The notes beneath the pieces are model-generated. The model was not told where the DNA came from. It saw only the letters and a list, made by a program, of their open reading frames with translations, and did not search any database. Shown piece by piece: positions 1 to 7,984 of a stretch of 64,000 bases of DNA. Origin of the DNA: Pedobacter steynii (GTDB lineage Bacteria; Bacteroidota; Bacteroidia; Sphingobacteriales; Sphingobacteriaceae); assembly GCF_900103665.1 (NCBI RefSeq), contig NZ_FNGY01000002.1, forward strand, positions 806,001 through 870,000, written 5' to 3'. How positions within the stretch are numbered: the first letter of the stretch is position 1; the number at the start of each line of letters is the position of its first letter. The translations under genes were made by a program, and so were the position numbers.

Positions 1-1
1 T

Positions 2-970
2 GGCAAATGGGGGCAACCGATAAATGCGGGTCCGGAAATTAATACTCCCGGCGACGAGATGTTTCCTTTTATGAATGCAGAAGGTGTTTTGTATTATTCC
101 AGCAATGGCCTTCCTGGTATGGGCGGACTAGACATTTTTGCAGCCAAAGGAGCGAAAAGAACATGGTCCAGACCGTTAAATTTAAAATATCCTGTCAATT
201 CGGCTGCGGATGATTTTGCCTTCGTGACAACAGCGGCGGCTGCTGATGGCCCTGGGGGATACCTGTCTTCCAACAGGAAAGGCGGGGTGGGGGATGATGA
301 CATCTATAGCTTTAGTACGGTGAATCCTAAAATGATATTGGCTTTACAAGGTGTCAACCTAAATAGAAAAACAACGGACTTACTGTCTGAGGTGGCCATT
401 ACGCTTTACAGCGGAGCGCGGAGCGTTGTGGCCAAACAAAGCAGTAAACATGATGGCAGTTTCTTTTTTGAATTGGAAAAAGAAACCGACTATACACTGC
501 TGGGACAAAAAACAGGGTTTTACAGCGATTCTGTATCCCTTAGTACAAAAGGTTTGACCCAGTCTGACACGCTGAAAGTCACCTTGCGTTTAGAGCCCTT
601 ATTTGAGAAAGGAAAAACAATCGCCCTGCAAAATATTCATTACGATTTTGATAAAGACAATATCCGCAAAGATGCGGCGAAGATCCTCGACGAACTGGTC
701 CGCATCATGCGGGATAATCCAACGCTCGAAATAGAACTGGGTTCGCACACCGATAGCCGTGGTATGGACCGCTATAATTTAGACCTGTCGCAGCGCAGGG
801 CAGCTTCCGTGGTAGATTATCTGGTGAGCAGGGGTACGTCCAGAAACCGTTTAACTGCCAAAGGTTATGGCGCAACAAAACTGCTAAACCGATGTGCAAA
901 TGGAGTTCAATGTTCGGCAGAGGAACACCAGGCAAACCGACGGACAGAATTTAAGGTATTGTCCTACTAA
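2..970 (+). CDS. PorE-like OmpA-family protein, 5'-truncated by the window edge
   Basis: The reading frame is open from base 2, before the first ATG at 59, so this is the 3' part of a longer gene. The visible 322 residues start in WD40/PD40-like propeller blades (the YYSSNGLPGMGGLDIF and GYLSSNRKGGVGDDDIY blade motifs). A carboxypeptidase-regulatory-like beta domain follows at about residues 110-195, then a C-terminal OmpA peptidoglycan-binding domain at about 210-322 with the HTDSRG and NRRTEF signatures. This order matches PorE, which anchors the type IX secretion machinery to peptidoglycan, and its many Bacteroidota paralogues. Such paralogues often sit beside a PorP/SprF-like membrane protein, which would lie upstream of this window. 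A strong hairpin at 974-1013 follows the stop. The family call is firm; a type IX secretion role for this copy is inference. Confidence 0.85.
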   Translation, partial: GKWGQPINAGPEINTPGDEMFPFMNAEGVLYYSSNGLPGMGGLDIFAAKGAKRTWSRPLNLKYPVNSAADDFAFVTTAAAADGPGGYLSSNRKGGVGDDDIYSFSTVNPKMILALQGVNLNRKTTDLLSEVAITLYSGARSVVAKQSSKHDGSFFFELEKETDYTLLGQKTGFYSDSVSLSTKGLTQSDTLKVTLRLEPLFEKGKTIALQNIHYDFDKDNIRKDAAKILDELVRIMRDNPTLEIELGSHTDSRGMDRYNLDLSQRRAASVVDYLVSRGTSRNRLTAKGYGATKLLNRCANGVQCSAEEHQANRRTEFKVLSY

Positions 971-973
971 TGT

Positions 974-1016
974 TAAAGGCAGGTATTCTTTACAAAAGGA
1001 ATGCCTGCCTTTAATT
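974..1016 (+). terminator. Rho-independent-like terminator after the OmpA gene
   Basis: Arms AAAGGCAGGTATTC and GAATGCCTGCCTTT pair over 14 bp with one G-T wobble around a 10-nt loop. A TTTAATTT tail follows, four bases after the stop codon. Its position and shape suit the end of the OmpA transcript. Confidence 0.7.
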
Positions 1017-1034
1017 TAATTCCTTTAAAAGGTC

Positions 1035-1286
1035 TTAATTCTTCAAAAGCTTCAAACCATCTTCTGTCCATTGCCTGGCCAATTCCATATATTCATTTTG
1101 GGTTTCAGGGCTAAAAGAGATACCATCCGGGTATTTTTGCTTCATTTTTTTCAGAACACAATCAATACAAAGCTTCTTTTGATCAGCAGACATTTCTTCC
1201 GGCAAATATTTGATCAGCTCCTTTTGGAAATGTAGATTATTCCGCAAGTAACATAAAAAATGCCCTCTGAAATTTCCAGGGAGCAT
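1035..1286 (-). pseudogene. Small protein remnant with a CxxCVLKKMKQKYP-type motif
   Basis: The open frame encodes 83 residues. Its C-terminal 60 look like the short secreted Bacteroidota proteins that carry a Cys-x-x-Cys followed by a basic helix and a KYP turn (KLCIDCVLKKMKQKYPDGI). The N-terminus is odd: there is no signal peptide, and the only upstream ATG lies inside the terminator hairpin at 1255-1291. An internal ATG at 1193 with GGAAGA just upstream would give 53 residues, but the family-like sequence begins before it. I read this as a 5'-truncated remnant left downstream of the GntR gene. The alternative is a genuine short gene starting at 1193. The family resemblance is from memory and unverified. 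Confidence 0.4.
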
Positions 1287-1291
1287 TTTTT
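1255..1291 (-). terminator. Terminator of the GntR regulator gene
   Basis: AAAAAATGC and GCATTTTTT arms, extended by CCT/AGG pairing around a short loop, form a hairpin with an A-tract on one side and a T-tract on the other. It lies 21 bases past the GntR stop on the minus strand and has the correct polarity there. Confidence 0.65.
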
Positions 1292-1311
1292 ATGGGTTAA
1301 GGTTTGTGTGG

Positions 1312-2043
1312 CTAAGCTCTTCTGCTTTCCACAGAATAGACAAAGCTATCGGCTTTATAGTACCCCAGGTTATATTCTATTGGCCGCTCTGCCTGATCAT
1401 ATACATACCGTTTACGGAACAGGATAGGGCTTCCAGGTTCTGTTTCCAGTTTTGAAGCGATAAATTTATCTGCTGCTGTTGCACTGATCTCTTCTTTGGA
1501 AAGTTCAGCAATGATGCTGTAATCAGTCTCCAGTATATCGTAAAGTGGCCTTTTAAAGTCTTCTTCTCCGGTTAAGCTGGTGCGGGGATGGAAGTAGGAT
1601 ACAAAGTAAACAAAGGGACCTTCCGGGCGGCCACGCAGCCGTTCCAGCTTTAATATTTTTTGATCTGTTTTGATGTTGAAAAAATTGGCGATGATCTCGG
1701 TTGGATAAATCCAGCTCACATGAAGTTCGAAATTCCTGATAGGAATACCTCTGGCCTGCATTTCCTGAGAAAAGCTAAGCCAGTTTACAGATTTAGAGCT
1801 GATTAACGCATCAGCCACCTTGGTGCCAACACCTTTTTTCCGGATCAGCAAACCTTCGTAAACCAGTTTGTTTAATGCCTGTCGCAGTGTGGTACGGGAT
1901 ATAGCTAACTGGTTCGCAAGGTCGATTTCGTTGGGCAAAAGCTTGCCGTCCTGGAACTGAGGCAACTTGATCATCTTACGCAATAGCTCCTCAGCCTGTA
2001 TGTGTAACGGAATCGGGCTCTTGTGGTTGATGGCTATCTTCAT
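1312..2043 (-). CDS. GntR-family transcriptional regulator (HutC/UTRA type)
   Basis: This 243-residue protein has an N-terminal winged helix-turn-helix at about residues 8-75 (LPNEIDLANQLAISRTTLRQAL, then the wing RKKGVGTKV). A UTRA ligand-binding domain follows at about 95-235 (LRGRPEGPFVYFVSYFHP and RPIEYNLGYYKADSF). UTRA proteins of this class sense small metabolites, often sugar phosphates or amino-sugar phosphates, and usually repress a neighbouring gene. It is divergent from the mannose-6-phosphate isomerase gene at 2220, which is the probable target. A -7-like element (TAATTTTG read on the minus strand, 2056-2049) ends only a few bases before the ATG, implying a very short leader. A 16-bp palindrome at 2102-2117 is a candidate operator. 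The effector is unknown. Confidence 0.9.
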   Translation of the reverse strand: MKIAINHKSPIPLHIQAEELLRKMIKLPQFQDGKLLPNEIDLANQLAISRTTLRQALNKLVYEGLLIRKKGVGTKVADALISSKSVNWLSFSQEMQARGIPIRNFELHVSWIYPTEIIANFFNIKTDQKILKLERLRGRPEGPFVYFVSYFHPRTSLTGEEDFKRPLYDILETDYSIIAELSKEEISATAADKFIASKLETEPGSPILFRKRYVYDQAERPIEYNLGYYKADSFVYSVESRRA

Positions 2044-2048
2044 AGGAG

Positions 2049-2056
2049 CAAAATTA
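2049..2056 (-). promoter_or_regulatory. -7 promoter element for the GntR gene
   Basis: Read on the minus strand this is TAATTTTG, an exact match to the Bacteroidota -7 consensus TAnnTTTG. It ends six bases before the GntR ATG, so the transcript would be nearly leaderless. No convincing -33 TTG is visible at the usual distance. Confidence 0.4.
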
Positions 2057-2066
2057 TGAAAATATA

Positions 2067-2097
2067 TTGGGATATAATGATTAAATTACTATGTTTG
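2067..2097 (+). promoter_or_regulatory. Bacteroidota-type promoter for the mannose-6-phosphate isomerase gene
   Basis: A TTG at 2067-2069 and TATGTTTG at 2090-2097 match the -33 TTG and -7 TAnnTTTG elements with 20 bases between them. The start site would fall near 2100, leaving a leader of about 120 nt before the ATG at 2220. Confidence 0.45.
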
Positions 2098-2101
2098 TAC
2101 A

Positions 2102-2117
2102 TACTTGAGTTCAAGTA
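2102..2117. promoter_or_regulatory. Palindromic candidate GntR operator
   Basis: TACTTGA-GT-TCAAGTA is a perfect 7-bp inverted repeat around a 2-bp centre. It sits at the predicted start site of the isomerase transcript. The size and symmetry suit a GntR dimer, and the placement would block transcription of the isomerase gene. A second imperfect repeat (TATGT/ACATA) overlaps the -7 element just upstream. Confidence 0.4.
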
Positions 2118-2219
2118 ACTGTCCATTATTGATTTATTTGTTTTATATTGTTTTAAGGCTGTTTTGTTTGACTTAATATGTTCATACATGTTGATTTATT
2201 GAAATACATATATATAATT

Positions 2220-4055
2220 ATGACTGAAGATTCTGAAAATACACTAGTAACAAAAACTCATGAAGCGATTGTAGTAAATAACTGGCGACATACCTCGCAG
2301 CCACTGCTACCTATAGCCCTTGATAAGGTATCGACAGTAAAAAACTATGAACCCAGCCCTTTCTTTAGTCTGGAAGGCCAAAAGATTGTAAATGGCTTTG
2401 GAGCGCTGACCGATTGGATCATTGAACAGGACACCGTCCTGATTGACGGTTACGGCGGGGTGTTTTTTAAAGAAATACAGCTTCAGATTCAAAAGGAGCT
2501 TGATGAACGTGGCATTTCGGTGAAATGGCATCAGACATCGGATTACTTTAAGCCGGAAACAGAACTTGAAAGATTGACCGCTCCCTTTCTGGGTGGTGAA
2601 AATGAAGTGTGGGGCAGGAAAACCGATCTTGAATTAAAGGATTTCTTCAGATATGATGAAATTTTAGCCATAAAAAAGGACGAAACGAAGACACTTAATA
2701 TCATTATAGGTGCAGGTGCAGGGTTAGTAAAATGGGATGCTCCTGTCATCTATTTTGAGATTCCTAAAAATGAAATTCAGTACCGGATGAAAGCCGGGGC
2801 GATCGCTAACCTGGGCAGTAGTATTACCGGTAATTCTTTTTCCCTGTATAAGCGGTTTTACTTTGTAGACTGGGTTCTGCTTAACCGCCATAGATCAGCA
2901 TTGCTAAACAGGATTTCTATTGTTGCTGACGGACAATGGCTTGATGAGGTAAACTGGATGTTCAAGGGAGATCTGGAAAAAGGATTGCATCAGTTGAGTC
3001 ATGCTGTAATCAGGGCCAGACCTTGGTTTGAAAGTGGTTCATGGGGCGGTCAATGGATGAAAAAACACCTTGAAGGGTTAAATAAAGCCGAAATTAATTA
3101 TGCCTGGTCATTTGAACTGATTACCCCTGAAAATGGAATTGTCCTGGAAAGTGACGGAAAATTGCTGGAAATTACCTTCGATCTTTTGATGGAGCTGGAA
3201 TCTAAAGCCATACTTGGCAAACATGCAGCGCAGTTTGGGACCTATTTTCCCATCAGGTTTGATTTCCTGGATACTTTTCAAGGCGGAAACCTTTCCATTC
3301 AATGTCATCCTTCAAAGACATACATACAGGAGAACTTTGGTGAAACGATTACGCAGGATGAAACCTATTACATCATGGATTGCGAACCGGACGCGAAAGT
3401 TTATCTGGGTTTTCAGGAAGACATCAACCCTGCTGAGTTCCGCAGGGATTTGGAAAATAGTCAGTTAAAAAATGAAAAAATTGAGATAGAGAAATACGTA
3501 CAAAGTTTCCCATCCCGTAAACATGAGCTGTTCTTAATCCCGGGTGGAACCGTTCACAGCTCGGGGGCTAACAATATGGTCCTTGAAATCAGCGCTACTC
3601 CCTATATTTTTACTTTTAAAATGTACGATTGGCTGTCGCTCGGACTGGATGGAAAGCCACGCCCGATTAATATAGAACACGCATTTAACAACCTGCGCTT
3701 TGAGCGGAAAGGAACAAAGGTTCAGGAAGAACTGATTTCTCATCAGCAGGTCATTGAAAAAGGAGCAGATTGGGAATTGGTTAAATTGCCTACCCATCAG
3801 GACCATTTTTACGAGATAGAAAGGATAGAGTTTGATACAGAGGTCCTGATCTCTACCGACCACAAATGTCATATCCTGATGCTGGTTGAGGGGACCGCCA
3901 TTTCAGCGGAAGTTAAGGATGGCAATGCGTACCGGTTTAACTATGCAGAGACTTTTATCGTGCCTGCTGCAACGGGTAGCTACAAACTGATCAATCATGG
4001 GAGGCTCCGGGCCAAAGTGATCAAGGTCTTTCTTAAAGATGACTCCCACGGCTAA
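2220..4055 (+). CDS. Class I mannose-6-phosphate isomerase with degenerate kinase-like N-terminal domain
   Basis: A 611-residue cytoplasmic protein. The C-terminal half carries the class I phosphomannose isomerase cupin. Its likely zinc ligands are visible: Gln361 and His363 in QCHPSK, Glu381 in QDETYYI and His446 in PGGTVHSSG. It should interconvert mannose-6-phosphate and fructose-6-phosphate. The first 230 or so residues resemble a uridine-kinase-like fold, but IDGYGGVFFKE stands where a P-loop would need G-K-S/T, so ATP use is doubtful. I chose the ATG at 2220; the ATG at 2178 would add 14 residues (MFIHVDLLKYIYII) that look like translated leader. A last cupin-like segment at about 530-611 may be regulatory. 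It diverges from the GntR gene, its likely regulator. The isomerase fold is secure; the physiological sugar phosphate is inferred. Confidence 0.85.
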   Translation: MTEDSENTLVTKTHEAIVVNNWRHTSQPLLPIALDKVSTVKNYEPSPFFSLEGQKIVNGFGALTDWIIEQDTVLIDGYGGVFFKEIQLQIQKELDERGISVKWHQTSDYFKPETELERLTAPFLGGENEVWGRKTDLELKDFFRYDEILAIKKDETKTLNIIIGAGAGLVKWDAPVIYFEIPKNEIQYRMKAGAIANLGSSITGNSFSLYKRFYFVDWVLLNRHRSALLNRISIVADGQWLDEVNWMFKGDLEKGLHQLSHAVIRARPWFESGSWGGQWMKKHLEGLNKAEINYAWSFELITPENGIVLESDGKLLEITFDLLMELESKAILGKHAAQFGTYFPIRFDFLDTFQGGNLSIQCHPSKTYIQENFGETITQDETYYIMDCEPDAKVYLGFQEDINPAEFRRDLENSQLKNEKIEIEKYVQSFPSRKHELFLIPGGTVHSSGANNMVLEISATPYIFTFKMYDWLSLGLDGKPRPINIEHAFNNLRFERKGTKVQEELISHQQVIEKGADWELVKLPTHQDHFYEIERIEFDTEVLISTDHKCHILMLVEGTAISAEVKDGNAYRFNYAETFIVPAATGSYKLINHGRLRAKVIKVFLKDDSHG

Positions 4056-4078
4056 AAAACAACGGAAAATACCAGGCG

Positions 4079-4957
4079 TTATTTTTGATATTCCGTTTTG
4101 GGATACAATAACTTAAATGCATTATAAACCGCCTGATGCATAGCTGTAGAATGGATTTCATTTGGCATATAATCAAAATGAACCTGTTTGAAATTTACTC
4201 CATCCTGTTTTAACGCTTCAGCTAATGTTGCTGCATCATTGTACATGGTGAGTTCTTCGGCTTTATCGCAGGCGCCCACATAGACCTGGACGTTACTGTT
4301 ATTTCCTGATTTTAGCAGTTTTGGTGCTTCAGCCAATAAAGACTCATTTCCCCACCACAGGCTAGGCGTGATGATGATGTAAGTACTGAATAAATCTCTA
4401 TGTTTCAGTAAAATCTCCGTGGCCAGCAAGCCGGCAAAAGATTCACCGATAACTGTTTTTTGAGCCGTTGTTTTGTAAGTCCTGCTGATATAAGGCAGTA
4501 GTTCTTTTTCCAGAAAGCTGATGTATTTTGAAGATCCGCCTGCCGTTGAATAGCTTTTCTTGTTGAAGCCCATTTTCTCGACAAAATCCAGGTTAGGCAC
4601 GGCAAAGCTGAAGTCACGTTTCCGGTTTGTGTTCTCTATCCCAACAACGATGGATCGGGGAAACCTGTTGATCCAGGGCTGAGTATTAAACCTTACAATT
4701 CCAGCAATATGGATAAAATCTTCATTCATACCCCCATCAAGGATATAGATGACCGGATACCTTGTCGTATCGTTTTGATTATAGTCTTCAGGGAGATAAA
4801 TGCTGATTTTTCTTTCTTCTCCTAATACTGCTGAAGGGACTTTTTGGATCAAACCAATAACCATAGGCGTGCTTTTGTCTACATCTTTTGTATTCTTTTG
4901 GGCAAAAGAGAGGCTAATAAAAAAGCTGAAAAATAAGAATAAGGAGGTTGTCTTCAT
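4079..4957 (-). CDS. Secreted alpha/beta-hydrolase esterase (esterase D/IroE-like)
   Basis: A 292-residue protein with a signal peptide (residues 1-19, ending SFAQ) and a PF00756-type esterase domain at about 45-280. The YPVIYILDGG strand, the nucleophile elbow GESFAG with Ser173, and a C-terminal His in EIHSTAMH complete a plausible catalytic triad. Family members hydrolyse ester bonds in siderophores, feruloyl or acetyl groups, or small acyl esters. It converges on the isomerase gene with 23 bases between stop codons and only a weak hairpin there. Nothing nearby fixes the substrate. Confidence 0.85.
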   Translation of the reverse strand: MKTTSLFLFFSFFISLSFAQKNTKDVDKSTPMVIGLIQKVPSAVLGEERKISIYLPEDYNQNDTTRYPVIYILDGGMNEDFIHIAGIVRFNTQPWINRFPRSIVVGIENTNRKRDFSFAVPNLDFVEKMGFNKKSYSTAGGSSKYISFLEKELLPYISRTYKTTAQKTVIGESFAGLLATEILLKHRDLFSTYIIITPSLWWGNESLLAEAPKLLKSGNNSNVQVYVGACDKAEELTMYNDAATLAEALKQDGVNFKQVHFDYMPNEIHSTAMHQAVYNAFKLLYPKTEYQK

Positions 4958-5196
4958 CGGGTGATTTTTTTTCTATTCATAAAAGGCAATACCGGTTAAA
5001 TATAGGGCACTTTTGCAGGATCAAAAAACGGGAGGACCATAGGTCATCAATATTTTACCTGTAAGTATATACAATACATTACTGATTCAATGATAAACAA
5101 TAGCCAAACAAAAAACTTCTTTTGTTGTTGAGTTGTTTTAAGGTGCTGATTTTCAGCTGTAAATGTTTGAATTTTTCTAACCTAAAACCTATAAAC

Positions 5197-6570
5197 ATGA
5201 ATTTAATTGAAATGTTAAAGAATGAGGTAAGTCCAAGTATAATCTCATCTTTAAGCCAGAAAGCTGGCGTAACCGAAGACCAGGTGAAAACCGGGTTTTC
5301 TGCAGGCATCCCCGCCATCCTTGCCGGTATCCTTAAAAATGGTGCCGGAGGTGATTCAGGCTTTCTTGGTAAAATACTCTCCAATGTAACCAATTCAGGT
5401 ACGGTAAGTCAGACGGAAGATTTGCTGGGCGGAGACGATGGTTCTTTATTGGAGAAAGGAAAATCAATGTTAGGTGGCTTGTTTGGTAAAGACAGCGATG
5501 CGCTAAGCAATTCCGTTTCTTCATCCAGCGGATTGTCTGCTGATAAATCTGCAGGTTTATTGGCTATGATTGCGCCTTTGGTTACCGGCTTCATTGCAAA
5601 GATAATGGCGGGTAATGGATGGAGTATTACCGATTTATTAGGTAAAATTTTTGAAAGTAAAGCAGACATTACTGCGGCTCTTCCGCAGGGTTTAGGCGAT
5701 TCTTTAGGCTTAGCGGGCATCAATATGCCAAATGTCGATATTCCGAAAGTAGAGATCCCTAAAGTGGAAGTGCCAAAGGTGGAAGTACCGCAGGTGGAAA
5801 TCCCAAAAGTAGAGACCCCAAAAGTTGCCCCGATAAATTATGGGCCATCCGATGATACCAAATCAGGAGGAGGCTTTTTAAAATGGCTGATTCCTTTGTT
5901 GATTATCCTCGTAGGCGCCTGGTGGATCATGGGCAGGTCTGGCTGTAATAAATCATCAATGAGCAATACTGCGGACTCTTTATCAGCGAAAGTAGATTCG
6001 ATGGGAAGTCGCATCGATTCTGCTGGAACTGCGATAAAAACAGGAGCAGAGGCAGTAACGGGCGCTATTGCCGGCAAACTAAACGAAGCAGGAGATTTTG
6101 TAAGGGATCTTGGTGCCAAAATCAATAAAAAACTGCCGGACGGTACCGAGATCAGTATTGGAGAAAATTCTGTAGAAAACAGGTTGATCTCCTTTATTGA
6201 AGACAAAGATAAAGCCGTTGATAAAACTACCTGGTTTACTTTTGACAGGTTATATTTTGAAACCGGAAAAAGCACACTAAAGGCGGAATCACAAGAGCAG
6301 TTAAAAAATATAATCGCCATCTTAAAAGCTTATCCAAACGTAAACCTGAAAATGGGTGGTTATACGGATAATACTGGTGATGCGGCCGTCAATAAGAAAA
6401 TATCAAACGAACGGGCAAATGCAGCAGTGCAGGAATTGGTAAAGTTGGGAGTCGATGCCAAGCGGCTGGAAGCCGAGGGTTATGGTCCTGAGCATCCCAT
6501 TGCCAGCAATGACACACCTGAAGGAAGAGCACAAAACCGTCGTATTGACATTCGCGTAATTCAAAAATAA
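5197..6570 (+). CDS. DUF937-OmpA fusion membrane protein
   Basis: This 457-residue protein starts at the ATG at 5197 (MNLIEMLKNEVSPS), the natural start of DUF937 proteins; the frame is open upstream to 5122. DUF937 spans about residues 1-170. A low-complexity linker of repeated IPKVE/VPKVE pentamers (about 183-208) leads to one transmembrane helix (GFLKWLIPLLIILVGAWWIM). A mostly polar, likely periplasmic segment and a C-terminal OmpA domain (about 345-457; MGGYTDNTG and NRRIDIRV) follow. With no signal peptide, DUF937 should be cytoplasmic and the OmpA domain periplasmic, tethering the inner membrane to peptidoglycan. The function is unknown. A strong hairpin follows the stop. Confidence 0.85.
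   Translation: MNLIEMLKNEVSPSIISSLSQKAGVTEDQVKTGFSAGIPAILAGILKNGAGGDSGFLGKILSNVTNSGTVSQTEDLLGGDDGSLLEKGKSMLGGLFGKDSDALSNSVSSSSGLSADKSAGLLAMIAPLVTGFIAKIMAGNGWSITDLLGKIFESKADITAALPQGLGDSLGLAGINMPNVDIPKVEIPKVEVPKVEVPQVEIPKVETPKVAPINYGPSDDTKSGGGFLKWLIPLLIILVGAWWIMGRSGCNKSSMSNTADSLSAKVDSMGSRIDSAGTAIKTGAEAVTGAIAGKLNEAGDFVRDLGAKINKKLPDGTEISIGENSVENRLISFIEDKDKAVDKTTWFTFDRLYFETGKSTLKAESQEQLKNIIAILKAYPNVNLKMGGYTDNTGDAAVNKKISNERANAAVQELVKLGVDAKRLEAEGYGPEHPIASNDTPEGRAQNRRIDIRVIQK
5746..5826 (+). repeat. Tandem 15-bp coding repeats (PKVE pentapeptides)
   Basis: Successive units encode [IV]-P-K/Q-V-E, as in IPKVEIPKVEVPKVEVPQVE. They lie between the DUF937 domain and the transmembrane helix. The stretch should be extended and proline-rich, and its copy number could vary between strains. 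Confidence 0.75.
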
Positions 6571-6587
6571 ATCATTAATAACGAATC

Positions 6588-6618
6588 ATATGCCCGGCAG
6601 CTTTCCGGCCGGGCATAT
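6588..6618 (+). terminator. Strong GC hairpin after the DUF937-OmpA gene
   Basis: ATATGCCCGGC and GCCGGGCATAT form an 11-bp perfect stem around a 9-nt loop, 18 bases after the stop codon. There is no T-run after it, so intrinsic termination is only probable; it may protect the mRNA 3' end instead. Confidence 0.5.
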
Positions 6619-6635
6619 CTAAAAGATAAGAACGT

Positions 6636-7400
6636 ATGGCATGGAATCCGGATATCTACAATACTTTTAAAGAACAACGCTACGAACCTTTTTATGATTT
6701 GTTGTCTTTAATAAAGGTAAAACCGGATTTGAAAGTCATAGACCTCGGTTGCGGGACCGGAGAGCTGACCAGCAAGCTGAGCGATCACTTGCCTGGAGCC
6801 CAGGTCTTGGGCATCGATGCTTCAGCCGAGATGTTGAAAGGTGCCGGCACTTTCAGCCGGAAGAACCTGAGTTTTGAACAGTCCGGAATTGAAGAACATC
6901 TCCAAACCAGCGGGAAATATGACCTGATTTTTTCAAATGCCGCGTTGCAATGGATCGACGGACATCAGCGACTGCTTCCTAAGCTTATTTCTTCCCTCAG
7001 TAAAGGCGGACAACTCGCCGTTCAGGTTCCATCAAATCATGAACATTTTACCCATCGTACCCTTAAACAAATCGCGGCTGAAGAGCCCTTTAAGACGGCA
7101 TTCAATGGTTGGTTAAGGGGCGTTTCTGTGCTTTCCATTGAAAGCTATTCCAGGATTTTGTTCGATAATGCTGCTCAGGAAATCACGGTGTATGAAAAGA
7201 TTTATCCGCATATCCTGAAAGATGCAATGGCTATATACCACTGGACCTCGGGCACTGCCATGATTCCTTATGTGGAGAGACTGGAGGGAGGCTTAAAAGA
7301 AGATTTCGTCAAAGAATATCAAAAGAGACTGCTAAAAGAATATCCCCAACAACCAGTTTTCTATCCGTTTAAACGAATCCTCCTGTCGGGGATATTCTAA
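6636..7400 (+). CDS. tam: SAM-dependent methyltransferase, trans-aconitate 2-methyltransferase-like
   Basis: A 254-residue cytosolic class I methyltransferase. It begins MAWNPDIYNTFKEQRYEPFYDLL, the typical Tam N-terminus. SAM-binding motif I is VIDLGCGTGE at about residues 36-45, motif II gives VLGIDASAEML, and FSNAALQWIDGH matches the Tam core. Tam methylates trans-aconitate, relieving inhibition of aconitase. Length and motifs fit, but related methyltransferases share them, so the substrate is moderately supported. It starts 18 bases after the hairpin and is probably transcribed alone. Confidence 0.8.
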   Translation: MAWNPDIYNTFKEQRYEPFYDLLSLIKVKPDLKVIDLGCGTGELTSKLSDHLPGAQVLGIDASAEMLKGAGTFSRKNLSFEQSGIEEHLQTSGKYDLIFSNAALQWIDGHQRLLPKLISSLSKGGQLAVQVPSNHEHFTHRTLKQIAAEEPFKTAFNGWLRGVSVLSIESYSRILFDNAAQEITVYEKIYPHILKDAMAIYHWTSGTAMIPYVERLEGGLKEDFVKEYQKRLLKEYPQQPVFYPFKRILLSGIF

Positions 7401-7407
7401 TGCCGGA

Positions 7408-7698
7408 TCAGCTGATCTTATCTGTTTGATAAATCTGAACAGTGCCATCAATAAAGTCTGCCGAATCTGCTATAAAACGAGCAATATGAGGTTGTGAATC
7501 ATGGAGAGTCCGTCCTTCCTGACTTTCCCAGATTTCATGGAAAATAAAGACATTTCTATTTTCCTGATCCTGATGCAGGTCATATTGCAGGCAGGCATTT
7601 TCCTTCCTGGATTCCACAACAAGTTGTTGCAGGAGGGGTTTCATCGCATCAGATGACCCTTCTTTACTTTTTACAATAGCGGTTAAGTATATATTCAT
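7408..7698 (-). CDS. ABM-domain monooxygenase (YgiN-like)
   Basis: A 96-residue single-domain protein with the antibiotic-biosynthesis-monooxygenase fold: NIYLTAIVKSKEGS strand, CLQYDLHQDQENRNVFIFHE, and the conserved W in EIWES. Members are cofactor-free dimeric oxygenases acting on quinols, or stress proteins of unknown substrate. It converges on the methyltransferase gene with 7 bases between stops. TACCTTTA (7729-7722, minus strand) resembles a -7 element and would give a leader of under 25 nt. Confidence 0.85.
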   Translation of the reverse strand: MNIYLTAIVKSKEGSSDAMKPLLQQLVVESRKENACLQYDLHQDQENRNVFIFHEIWESQEGRTLHDSQPHIARFIADSADFIDGTVQIYQTDKIS

Positions 7699-7984
7699 TT
7701 CATTATGTTTTAATGTCGGAGTAAAGGTAAGGAGGTTTTTCTATTCCTCTTATCAGATGAATCATGCCCTTGTATTATAATTCTGATGCCTGCTGAAACG
7801 AAAAAAAACCTGCCTTTTTCTTGATTTAATAAAGGGTGTGAAAATTATTTAAATATAATAAGAAAGTATATTGTAAATATGCTTGTGTTTTTTGTAGATT
7901 AGTTTAATACAATTGTTTCTAATGTTTGTAAAGTAAATTTATTCAGGTTTAAAAATTCCTTTTTGTAAATCAACTGTTCTCTAT

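Noticed and set aside
4061..4097. Possible terminator between the convergent isomerase and esterase genes
   Set aside because: AACGGAA and TTCCGTT pair over only 7 bp around a 23-base loop, and one arm lies in the esterase coding region. Too weak to call.
5838..6320. 160-codon minus-strand open frame inside the DUF937-OmpA gene
   Set aside because: It mirrors low-complexity coding sequence on the other strand and has no RBS or domain.
7699..7984. Possible small peptide gene or precursor before the VKOR fusion
   Set aside because: The gap is very AT-rich and holds no frame with a leader-like start, double glycine or cysteine pattern.
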